Source: Melioribacteraceae bacterium (GTDB lineage: Bacteria; Bacteroidota; Ignavibacteria; Ignavibacteriales; Melioribacteraceae). Taken from it: 9,442 nucleotides of DNA. The DNA lies in NCBI GenBank assembly GCA_015486905.1, contig WFQV01000110.1, positions 1-9,442 of the forward strand. Direction: 5' to 3'. Below, one piece after another: positions 1-7,022 of this stretch (its first letter is position 1; each line of letters opens with the position of its first letter). The position numbers were made by a program, and so were the translations under genes. The notes under the pieces were generated by a model. The model worked only from the letters and a program-made list of their open reading frames with translations, had not been told where the DNA came from and did not search any database.

Positions 1-2098
1 CATCAGTTAAATTCCAGACATATCCACCGTTAAGAGTGTCGAAAGTCACCTTATAAGTATCTCCCGTTGTAGCAGTAGGATCAACAACTAAGGCAAATAC
101 GCTTCCGTTACTCTTACCTGATTTGTGCTTCGATGCAACCGTGTCCCCAACGGCAGCCGTGGTTCGTATTCCTGTTTGTTCTTGAGGAACAGCTTGAATA
201 ATATTTACCGAAGACATCAAAGCGTGGAAAGGCAATAACGGAGCCGGGTTATATGCGTAAGATACTACTGCAAAGTAATAACTTTGACCGTCTTTTAATT
301 CTTGCTTTGTAAATTGGTCTGTGGTAATATTCTGAAATCTCGTGATACCATTATCTTTACCACTTACAGTCAATACCGGTTTTAGTATCCCGTTTTGGTC
401 TGCCACTGTATCGTAGATAGCCGTAACACCGTCGTTAATATCATAAATTCCTATCAACTTTCCATCCTTAAGGCTGGCAGAAGCAGAAGGTAATTGATAT
501 ACCTCATAACCTTCAAAATTATAGCCCTGACTGGAGAAAGATTCTATTTTATTAATGCTTTCAGGGTCAACACCCCAATTTAATACCACACTATTATGTA
601 GATTGGTTAATTTTACAACCGGTGGTTTAATAGAAGGCAATTTGAATAATTGATCAAATACTATTTGAGCCGTATTGTCATTTTTCTTTACTTCCGCAAC
701 AGCGTTAATATTAGTAGTACCCAGTCCGCCAACGAGAGCAACAACTACTTGAGCAGTGTCACCAATGCTAAGGGTAACAGGTCCATTTACTACCATTATT
801 CTTCTATCGCCAGGTCCGTCAACCGTACCGTCAAGTTTACCAGTTCCTGCAACCGGGTCACCGTCAACAAGGTATGCACCGTAAGGGGTATAGTCAACAA
901 CCGATGCCGGGAATTTTGTGTAAGTAGGATACGGTGGTCTTGGTAATGAACCTCTCATAAGATTATAAAACTGAAGTGTACCGTTATAGTCAAAGTCGGG
1001 GTCACCCCAAGTTCCGCCTGCAGCGAAATAAATAAAGGAGCTCATCGGTTTTACGTTAACATATTTGTAACCATGTCTCCATTTCAAATCAAACATTGCA
1101 CTATCGGTAGAAACACCTGTTTTTACGGAAACGCCTTGCTGGAAGTCGTAACCGACAGCAGGAGTAAAACCCAAACCGCTATAATCGGCATCAACGGTAC
1201 CCGAGCTATAAGCGTAGCCCAAATTCAAAGTGGTATCGCAACCGGCAAAGTCGTCGTTATAGTTACCAACGTCAGGATCTACCCATTGTACAATATATAA
1301 ACTATCAATTTCAGAGTTTGCTGCTGAGTTTGCCGTACCTTTGTAAACAAAATCGACTTTTTTGTAGATAACATTTCCTAATGCACCTGAATAAGAATAT
1401 GCCCAATAAGTTTCTCTTACCTCCAATCCGATAGGCGGAGAGCCGTAAGCAGTAGGAGAATTTGAGTCATCATATTTAATGAACAACGTTTGTGCAGCAC
1501 CCGGAATGCCCGGAATATCAGTATCCGGTTCATAAGTTCCGTCGCCGTTTACGTCATCGTAAGGTGCACCTTTGTCAGCCGGCCATTCTTTCCAGTCCTT
1601 TGCATACTGGTCGCGTAAAGCTTGAATATCCGAGGTTGTGACCGCGCCCATAGATTTGCTAAAGAATGCTGCAGCATCTTTGGTAAGGTCTCCGGTTTTA
1701 TAATCGGGTCTTACTCTATAAAGTCGAGTTATTGCCTTTGTGCCTGAAAGGTAGGTATTACCGTCAACACGCACAACCGGCGTAGAACCGTCGTGTACTT
1801 GTCCACCCCAAACCAAACCTTCCGAAAAGATTACACCGAGATTAGAGCCGGCCGGGAAAGACCCGTTCCAGGAACCACCACCGACAACCCAATCGTGGAA
1901 ACCTTCCTGCCCTACCCAGCAAGTGATATTGTTAATATCCATTACACTCTGGGCAGGGTTGTCCATCGTTTTATTTAACCTCGGTTTTTTGTTCTTAATA
2001 TTCTTTCCTCCCTGATAGGACGCAAAAGTACCGCTGGGAGGCAACAAGAATAAGAACGAAAGGATTATTGAAAAACCTAAAATATTATGTTTTTTCAT
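1..2098 (-). CDS. Large secreted fibronectin-III-like protein, C-terminus cut off by window edge
   Basis: I translated this frame by hand; it stays open for 699 codons from the ATG at 2098 to the window edge, so the C-terminus is missing. A GGAG Shine-Dalgarno lies 10 nt before the ATG. Residues 1-27 form a signal peptide (MKK start, hydrophobic core, cleavage near TFA/S). Around residues 178-192 is an acidic DVNGDG stretch resembling calcium-binding loops. Residues about 262-310 hold an acidic motif (QWVDPDVGNYDDDFAGCDT), and about 428-458 the motif GDRRIMVVNGPVTLSIGDTA; I recall both styles from large exported proteins of Ignavibacteria and related phyla. Residues about 483-600 look like a fibronectin type III fold (SVVLNWGVDP, then GYEVYQL). 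The gene follows the TonB receptor by 40 bp, so it is probably its exported partner. A type IX secretion C-terminal signal is expected by analogy but lies outside the window. Exact function is unknown. Confidence 0.88.
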   Translation of the reverse strand, partial: MKKHNILGFSIILSFLFLLPPSGTFASYQGGKNIKNKKPRLNKTMDNPAQSVMDINNITCWVGQEGFHDWVVGGGSWNGSFPAGSNLGVIFSEGLVWGGQVHDGSTPVVRVDGNTYLSGTKAITRLYRVRPDYKTGDLTKDAAAFFSKSMGAVTTSDIQALRDQYAKDWKEWPADKGAPYDDVNGDGTYEPDTDIPGIPGAAQTLFIKYDDSNSPTAYGSPPIGLEVRETYWAYSYSGALGNVIYKKVDFVYKGTANSAANSEIDSLYIVQWVDPDVGNYNDDFAGCDTTLNLGYAYSSGTVDADYSGLGFTPAVGYDFQQGVSVKTGVSTDSAMFDLKWRHGYKYVNVKPMSSFIYFAAGGTWGDPDFDYNGTLQFYNLMRGSLPRPPYPTYTKFPASVVDYTPYGAYLVDGDPVAGTGKLDGTVDGPGDRRIMVVNGPVTLSIGDTAQVVVALVGGLGTTNINAVAEVKKNDNTAQIVFDQLFKLPSIKPPVVKLTNLHNSVVLNWGVDPESINKIESFSSQGYNFEGYEVYQLPSASASLKDGKLIGIYDINDGVTAIYDTVADQNGILKPVLTVSGKDNGITRFQNITTDQFTKQELKDGQSYYFAVVSYAYNPAPLLPFHALMSSVNIIQAVPQEQTGIRTTAAVGDTVASKHKSGKSNGSVFALVVDPTATTGDTYKVTFDTLNGGYVWNLTD

Positions 2099-2138
2099 AT
2101 TAAAAAATCTCCATTTTTATGAAACGATTTTTTCGATC

Positions 2139-5123
2139 TTAATAGTTTATTTTTATTCCAACTCTTATTCTTCTTGGAGCACCAAATAAATCATATCCAT
2201 AGACACTAAATGCGGCTTCTCTGTTACCATAGTTAATAGCCCTAAACAGGTCGGCAAAACGTTGTGTATATCTCTTGCCTTCAATAATTTGCTTTCCGCT
2301 TTCTGAATTTAAGAAACCGTCGTCATAAGCATTACCGGTTTTCTGGTAAACGTTTGTAATATTCTTGGTATTAAATACGTTCTGTACATAGAAGTAGAAC
2401 TGTACGTCCGTATTGTAGATTCTAACCGTCTTATCCAATCTTAAGTCCAAGTTGTATTGCCAAGGAGTAGTAGAGGAGTTAACAGGACCTATCGGCCTTC
2501 TACCTCTTGTATCTCTAAACGGAATGATACCGCCGGTCCATGCAGAACTTTGTCCAAGACCTAAGTTCTGTGCCAAAGTAAACGGGTGACCACTGTTGAA
2601 CGTAAATAATAAGTCAAGTCCCAAACGCTGGAGTATTGGACCACCATCGTTTTTGCCGAATCTGTAATCCAACATTATCGAACCGGAATGAGTATAATTA
2701 AAGTCTAACGGCATTAAAACGGTCGGTAATTCATTGCTTGTCTCTAATGAACCGATTCCGCTACCGGTAAATGAGTTCGTTCCGTTTGCCGATGAGTAAG
2801 TATAATTTAGTTGTGCTCTTACTCTCTCAACTCTTCTTACCTTCAGGCTCAACTCAAATCCTTTCGTAGTAGCAAAGTCTTGGTTAACATAGGCTTCGTA
2901 TCTTGCAATACGAACACCGGCTGCAGTAGGAATTTCTGCGTATTGAATTTGTCCCTTAATATCTTTATAGAAAGCAGTAATATCCAAAGCGGCAAATTCG
3001 GTAAACTGTTGAGAAAATCCTATTTCATATTGTGTTGCTCTAACAGGTTTCGGGTTGTAAGCAACCGGGTTGGTAAACAAGTGACCGCCTGTTAAAATAT
3101 ATGCCGACTGGTAGATTCCTCTGTAAGCAATATCCAATCCAGGTGATTGAACAAATTTTCCATATTGCATATGGAATACGGTTCTGTCCGTTACGGGGAA
3201 GGAGAAACCTAACCTTGGTGAAAGGTAACTAAAAGAAGAACTTTTCTGTAGTGCACTCGAGGGAATCATGTGCGTATCTAAATTTACTTCAGGTTTCTTA
3301 GGGTTTTTCCAAGCCCAACTGTCCATATCCATATAGTCGTATCTTAAACCGGCATTAATGATTAAATTATTAATTTCAAATCTATCTTGTACGTAAGCCG
3401 AAGCAAATACCGGATGCTTGGGAGCAAACGGGTCAGCGTCGGTTACTTTACCGAAAACATCGTATCCATAATTATTAACACTACTGTAAAGGGTACTTCC
3501 GATAATGGTTCTCATCGAATCGGCATTGGCTGCCATATCAGGGTTCTGCCTCAATGTGTTCAGTACAGTACTTGCACCGCCAATTGAGTAATGACGAATT
3601 GTCCATCTCTGATAAGAAGCACCGGCTTTAAGAGCGTGCTTTTTAACCTGTGCGGTGTAAGAAACAGAACCGCCAATATAACTGTTGTCGTCCTTAGCAT
3701 ATCCTGATAACAACGTTCCAGGTCTGTGGAAAGGAAATCCATAGAAGTCATAAGTGCTAGGACCTGTTGTATAATTACGGTATTGGAACCCATGTTCTGC
3801 AGCTGCGAGGCTATCGCTGTAAAGGAGATAATCATCCTTGAAAATCGGGTCGTACGATTTACCGCGTGCATTGTAATAATTAACATTTGCTACGATAAAC
3901 GAATTAGCACTTAATAAATATGTACTCTTTAAATTCAACAGCAAGTTTGTGTTATCTACAAGAGGTATTCTTGCTTGATCAAACATATTAATTATTGTAG
4001 GACCATTTGCACGTCTCTGTTGAAAAGTGTAAGCACCGCTCAATCTAATCATAAGAGGCTTGCTGTCCCACAATGCAGTTCCGTTTACAGTATATCTGTT
4101 GCGCATTCTACCCGGGATATTACCGCCGTCCCATTTAAGAATTTGGTAGTCGTTCTTATTACCACCGTAAAAGCCTGTGTCATAAACTTTGGTAGTATCG
4201 AACAAAGCTCCGTCGGAATAAGCCGTCGGATTACCATAGAAGAAATGGGGGTTAGGATCTCTGGCAAAATTATTCTCGCCCGAGAGGAATACTTTTAGGT
4301 GCTTGCTCAATACGGGTCCGCTGAAAGTAAATACATTATCGGCATAACCGTAAGAATAAGTACCTAAGAATTTTTTGCCCGGATAGTTTCCAAAATTATC
4401 CGTCTCAAAACGATATGAAAAGTGATACTGATTAGTACCGGTCTTAAAGTCCTGGGAAATAATACCGGCGTTTGCATTACCATATTCTGCCGTGTAACCT
4501 CCGGCTTGCAGCTGAACTTCGTTCAACGCATCTTGGATAACGCTAATAATAGAACCGCCGTTTCTGCTAAGTATGTTTTTAACATCCGCGCCTTCCAGCA
4601 GGTATCCGGTTTCGTCACCTCTACTACCTCTAATGTAAGTAACCCCGCGTAATCTTACAACACCGGGTTGGAGTGCAATTACGTCGCCAACGGTTCTAAC
4701 CGGCAGTACGTTAATGTCTTCCGAGTTAATTAACCTGATGGCGTTTGTAGCACTCTTTTGAATAAGAGGTCTTTTCGAGGTAATAACAACTTCTTGTGTA
4801 GAAATTTGCTTCGAAGGAAGCGCAAAGTTCAAACTTACGGTCAAACCAGCACTTACTCGAATGTTCTTGTAAAGAACATCCTGATAACCAATATAGGATG
4901 CCCTTACACTGTACTTTCCGGGAGGTATTAAGTGAATGATAAATTCACCGTTTGCATCCGTTGCGGCACCAAGTGTAGTACCCATTACAATTATGTTAGC
5001 GCCAACCAATGGCTCTCCGGTTTGTTTATCAACCACTTTTCCTGATATTCTTCCCGTCTGTGCAAAGTTAAGTGATACGGAAATCACCAATAAAAGCAAT
5101 GTAGTGTAAAATGTTTTTAACAT
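2139..5123 (-). CDS. TonB-dependent outer-membrane receptor with N-terminal carboxypeptidase-regulatory-like domain
   Basis: This 994-residue protein is an outer-membrane beta-barrel transporter of the TonB-dependent family, which imports a ligand using energy from inner-membrane TonB/ExbBD. Residues 1-21 are a signal peptide ending NFA/Q. Residues about 24-105 are a carboxypeptidase-D-regulatory-like beta-sandwich (GKVVDKQTGEPLVGANI, DANGEF, PPGKYSVRASYIGY), typical of Bacteroidota-type receptors. A TonB-box-like EVVITS follows at about 111, then the plug domain to about residue 230 (RGSRGDETGYLLEGADV, YTAEYGNANAGI). The rest is barrel, with repeated aromatic-rich strands, and it ends in RRIRVGIKINY with a terminal aromatic residue, as outer-membrane barrels do. 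A GGAG Shine-Dalgarno sits 8 nt before the ATG. The gene lies 25 bp after the lipoprotein and 40 bp before the secreted protein, suggesting one operon. It is SusC-like only in domain plan: no SusD partner is present, and the substrate cannot be inferred. Confidence 0.95.
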   Translation of the reverse strand: MLKTFYTTLLLLVISVSLNFAQTGRISGKVVDKQTGEPLVGANIIVMGTTLGAATDANGEFIIHLIPPGKYSVRASYIGYQDVLYKNIRVSAGLTVSLNFALPSKQISTQEVVITSKRPLIQKSATNAIRLINSEDINVLPVRTVGDVIALQPGVVRLRGVTYIRGSRGDETGYLLEGADVKNILSRNGGSIISVIQDALNEVQLQAGGYTAEYGNANAGIISQDFKTGTNQYHFSYRFETDNFGNYPGKKFLGTYSYGYADNVFTFSGPVLSKHLKVFLSGENNFARDPNPHFFYGNPTAYSDGALFDTTKVYDTGFYGGNKNDYQILKWDGGNIPGRMRNRYTVNGTALWDSKPLMIRLSGAYTFQQRRANGPTIINMFDQARIPLVDNTNLLLNLKSTYLLSANSFIVANVNYYNARGKSYDPIFKDDYLLYSDSLAAAEHGFQYRNYTTGPSTYDFYGFPFHRPGTLLSGYAKDDNSYIGGSVSYTAQVKKHALKAGASYQRWTIRHYSIGGASTVLNTLRQNPDMAANADSMRTIIGSTLYSSVNNYGYDVFGKVTDADPFAPKHPVFASAYVQDRFEINNLIINAGLRYDYMDMDSWAWKNPKKPEVNLDTHMIPSSALQKSSSFSYLSPRLGFSFPVTDRTVFHMQYGKFVQSPGLDIAYRGIYQSAYILTGGHLFTNPVAYNPKPVRATQYEIGFSQQFTEFAALDITAFYKDIKGQIQYAEIPTAAGVRIARYEAYVNQDFATTKGFELSLKVRRVERVRAQLNYTYSSANGTNSFTGSGIGSLETSNELPTVLMPLDFNYTHSGSIMLDYRFGKNDGGPILQRLGLDLLFTFNSGHPFTLAQNLGLGQSSAWTGGIIPFRDTRGRRPIGPVNSSTTPWQYNLDLRLDKTVRIYNTDVQFYFYVQNVFNTKNITNVYQKTGNAYDDGFLNSESGKQIIEGKRYTQRFADLFRAINYGNREAAFSVYGYDLFGAPRRIRVGIKINY

Positions 5124-5148
5124 TGTTTTATCTCCATTTTGTTAAGTA

Positions 5149-5892
5149 TTAATCATCTTTGAATAACTTAAATTTAACATTTGTAGTGCTACCATACAAA
5201 ATGGCAGTATATCTACCTTGTGAAGCAACACTGACGTTCTGTGTCGTTGATAATGTTGTATTTCCGGAGAATATGGAAACAGTGTATTTCCCAGCCGGGA
5301 TTTTCTCATAGAATGCATAATCCCCAACATTCAGGGCGCTCTTAAATGTAATAGTAGTATCTTTAGTAGTATCTACGCTGCTTTTAAACTCCCAACTATC
5401 AGCAGATAGTGCCAAGCCACTAACAAGAGCTACAAATGAAGAATCCTTCGGATAGAACTGTGCATTCTTTGCATTGTTCGTTTGCCATAGCATTCTTTCA
5501 CCAAATTTAACTACTTTATAACCTGCAGTACTATCATAGACCACAAATAATCTCATTTTAATATCTGTGTCTGTAACTAATTGGAAAGTCTTGGAACTTG
5601 AGTTTGAAAATGTCACAACGACTTTTTTCGAACCTGCAGGTATTTCTTTGAATGCATTGGCAGGACTTTCCGCTCCAAAGCCAATGGCTCCGAAAGAAAC
5701 TGTTTGATTATCACGATAGTTCATGACTACATTCTTCAGCCCGCCAGCATCTGCAAGATTGACAATATTCACTTGACTCTTGTAATCAATTTGCTGGGGT
5801 AAGGGCTGAACGCTGGTATCAACACACCCAACGAGAAAAAACATTAAACTTATACCTAAGGCAATAAGTTTTTTGGTTGTTTCTTTTTGCAT
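5149..5892 (-). CDS. Secreted lipoprotein with DUF4397-like repeats
   Basis: This 247-residue protein has a lipoprotein signal peptide: a KK-containing N-terminus, a hydrophobic stretch at residues 9-21, and the lipobox L20-V21-G22-C23, so it should be cleaved and lipidated at Cys23. No acidic surface-export signal directly follows the cysteine (V-D-T-S), so its side of the membrane is unclear. The mature part seems to hold two similar beta-rich halves. One contains VNIVNLADAGG and EIPAGSKKVVVTFSNS, the other EKIPAGKYTVSIFSGN and ASQGRYTAILYG. The PAG-x-(K/Y)-x-V plus YTAILYG pattern resembles DUF4397, a family of unknown function in exported proteins; I infer this from pattern only. The start at 5892 has a near-perfect AGGAGG 4 nt upstream, which overlaps the stop of the 35-codon ORF before it. 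The TonB receptor starts 25 bp downstream, suggesting an accessory or sensory role at the outer membrane. Confidence 0.85.
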   Translation of the reverse strand: MQKETTKKLIALGISLMFFLVGCVDTSVQPLPQQIDYKSQVNIVNLADAGGLKNVVMNYRDNQTVSFGAIGFGAESPANAFKEIPAGSKKVVVTFSNSSSKTFQLVTDTDIKMRLFVVYDSTAGYKVVKFGERMLWQTNNAKNAQFYPKDSSFVALVSGLALSADSWEFKSSVDTTKDTTITFKSALNVGDYAFYEKIPAGKYTVSIFSGNTTLSTTQNVSVASQGRYTAILYGSTTNVKFKLFKDD

Positions 5893-5901
5893 ACAACCTC
5901 C

Positions 5902-6009
5902 TCAAAGATTAATGAACAATTTGTAATTTACGTTAAAAGGAAAAAATTCCTTCTTTTGTTGCCCGGTATTAAATTCAAATACCGGATTAAAAAAAGTTTT
6001 TTTCTTCAT
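5902..6009 (-). CDS. Small 35-residue ORF with strong ribosome binding site, upstream of the lipoprotein
   Basis: This short reading frame encodes 35 residues starting MKKKTFFNPVFEFNTGQ and ending NVNYKLFINL, then TGA. It is rich in Phe, Lys and Asn, has no signal peptide or convincing membrane segment, and I recognise no family. Three things support translation. A full AGGAGG (6014-6019) lies 4 nt before the ATG. The TGA (5902-5904) shares its last base with the AGGAGG of the next gene, a layout suited to translational coupling. It is also the first ORF of the envelope operon. The frame stays open 22 codons further upstream to an ATG without a Shine-Dalgarno, so 6009 is the preferred start. 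It could be a small protein or a regulatory leader peptide, since it contains an 8-bp inverted repeat. A chance ORF in AT-rich DNA is possible, but the ribosome binding site argues against it. Confidence 0.55.
   Translation of the reverse strand: MKKKTFFNPVFEFNTGQQKKEFFPFNVNYKLFINL
5963..5985 (-). promoter_or_regulatory. Perfect 8-bp inverted repeat (RNA hairpin) inside the small ORF
   Basis: CCGGTATT and AATACCGG form a perfect 8-bp stem with a 7-nt loop, covering roughly codons 9-16 of the small ORF. No U-tract follows it on the minus strand, so it does not look like an intrinsic terminator. Just before it in the transcript lies a perfect A7-C-T7 palindrome (5989-6003). The hairpin could affect translation of the ORF or act as an attenuation or operator element; function is inference. 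Confidence 0.35.
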
Positions 6010-6189
6010 TAGTCCTCCTAAATAAGTTAATAAATAAAATAATTTTATTCTTTCAACTTTTCTTATTTCCATTTTTTTAAAAAGAACGAACTTAACAATA
6101 AAAATTTATTGCAAATTACAAATTATTCTTGGATGAAATTTTCTCGGACGAAATAGATTTCAAGTGGTTTCGACAAAGCGATAATAAGA

Positions 6190-6224
6190 CAAAAGTACCA
6201 ATGCTCATAGGACCCCACTCCAAA
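6190..6224 (-). promoter_or_regulatory. Candidate Bacteroidota-style promoter (TTTG / TACTTTTG) for the envelope operon
   Basis: On the minus strand TTTG (6221-6224) is followed after 23 nt by TACTTTTG (6190-6197), which fits the TAnnTTTG -7 box of Bacteroidota. The spacer is longer than the usual 19-21 nt, which weakens the call. It is the only TAnnTTTG on this strand that I found between the thioredoxin and the small ORF. A transcript from here would have a leader of about 175 nt. Confidence 0.3.
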
Positions 6225-6244
6225 TTTTGAAATAAAACACTTTT

Positions 6245-6273
6245 AAAATATTTATAAATTCCAATAATGTCAA
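6245..6273 (-). promoter_or_regulatory. Candidate sigma-70-like promoter (TTGACA / TATTTT) for the envelope operon
   Basis: On the minus strand a perfect TTGACA (6268-6273) is followed after exactly 17 nt by TATTTT (6245-6250), a 4-of-6 match to the -10 consensus. The AT-rich setting makes chance -10 matches common, so the perfect -35 carries most of the weight. It competes with the TTTG/TACTTTTG candidate about 50 nt downstream, and a host with Bacteroidota-type sigma factor would favour that one. Confidence 0.25.
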
Positions 6274-6680
6274 TATTATTTTACCGTTTATTCGGCGTTC
6301 CCCTTACGCCTATGTACCCCAAACAAATAAAACAAACAAATGAATTCGTATTTTCTAAAAACGTATTTACTGTAAAATAATTTTCTAAGAAACTTAGATA
6401 ATATAATATCTTTTTAATGAATATCATAAAAAAATAGTAACGGAAAATAACAAATAAATAATAACTGCAAAAGCATTTTTTTTATAAAAACAAATAAATA
6501 TTATTGCTCCTTTTAATTCGTTACTCATTTCATATTCAAATGTTCAAATTGCTTTGCTTCAAAACTTCCTGTCCAACTTTTTACTTCCAAGATTTGATGT
6601 CACAATTGAACATATATAATCGTACATAAAAAACATTCTTTAAAATTTTAAAATTAAATATTCTCAATTTGTTCCGTATT

Positions 6681-7007
6681 CTAAGACTGCAAAAGTTTTT
6701 CCACTCTGTCCTTAAAGACTTTGCGCGGTACGGCACCTATTACCACATCTTTCAATTCTCCGTCTTTAAAAAACAAAACCGTAGGAATGCTTCTTACACC
6801 GTATTTGATTGCCGTCTGTTGGTTAACGTCCACATCAAGTTTGCTGACCTTCAACCTTCCGTTGTATTCCTCGTCAAGTTCTTCCATAATGGGTGCAATC
6901 AAACGGCAGGGTCCGCACCATATAGCCCATAAATCTATTACCACCGGTAAATTTGATTTTATTACTTCGTCTTCAAAATTTGCATCTGTTATTTCCACTA
7001 ATGCCAT
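6681..7007 (-). CDS. trxA: Thioredoxin
   Basis: This is a 108-residue cytoplasmic thioredoxin, the usual length of the TrxA family; it reduces protein disulfides using electrons from thioredoxin reductase. The active site is W30-C31-G32-P33-C34 with a following Arg, the buried Asp is D25 (VVIDLWA), and the cis-proline is P75 in SIPTVLFF. A C-terminal GAVPRKVF segment is in the usual place. There is no signal peptide, so it is not a periplasmic TlpA- or ResA-like protein. AAGGAG lies 8 nt before the ATG. It starts 15 bp after the acyl-CoA dehydrogenase stop and is probably the last gene of that operon. Nothing is missing from the fold. Whether it is the main cellular thioredoxin or a dedicated one cannot be judged from this window. 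Confidence 0.96.
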   Translation of the reverse strand: MALVEITDANFEDEVIKSNLPVVIDLWAIWCGPCRLIAPIMEELDEEYNGRLKVSKLDVDVNQQTAIKYGVRSIPTVLFFKDGELKDVVIGAVPRKVFKDRVEKLLQS

Positions 7008-7022
7008 TTACATCACTCCTTA

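Larger units (their letters stand above)
6010..6680. other. AT-rich intergenic region of about 670 bp, no convincing gene
   Basis: This gap separates the thioredoxin stop from the small ORF, so it should hold the end of one minus-strand transcript and the start of the next. It is strongly AT-rich, with many A and T runs and a 12-bp direct repeat AACAAATAAATA at 6449-6460 and 6489-6500. The only GC-rich island is about 6291-6320, with a 5-bp hairpin GGCGT/ACGCC (6294-6310, 7-nt loop) that no T-tract follows on either strand. I see no intrinsic terminator for the thioredoxin cluster and no tRNA-like or riboswitch-like fold that I recognise. Promoter candidates are listed separately. Confidence 0.6.

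Noticed and set aside
650..1978. Plus-strand ORFs of 61-98 codons within the secreted-protein gene
   Set aside because: They are antisense to a frame open for 699 codons with a signal peptide and conserved motifs; composition is cysteine/serine/arginine-rich, as in shadows.
3560..3886. 108-codon minus-strand ORF in another frame inside the receptor gene
   Set aside because: It lies wholly within the clearly coding TonB-receptor frame and has no domain-like features; a shadow.
5142..5330. 62-codon minus-strand ORF overlapping the lipoprotein gene's end
   Set aside because: It is out of frame with the supported lipoprotein, with no recognisable protein character.
5989..6003. Programmed frameshift at A7-C-T7 in the small ORF
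   Set aside because: Slipping one way meets a stop within two codons, the other way gives an unrecognisable short tail; no product gains sense from it.
6294..6310. GGCGT/ACGCC hairpin as terminator of the thioredoxin operon
   Set aside because: The stem is only 5 bp, no T-tract follows it on either strand, and it lies about 370 bp beyond the stop codon.
6425..6531. Possible 34-codon hydrophobic ORF (MSNELKGAIIFICFYKK...) on the minus strand
   Set aside because: It has no Shine-Dalgarno and lies in very AT-rich DNA where a short hydrophobic frame is expected by chance.
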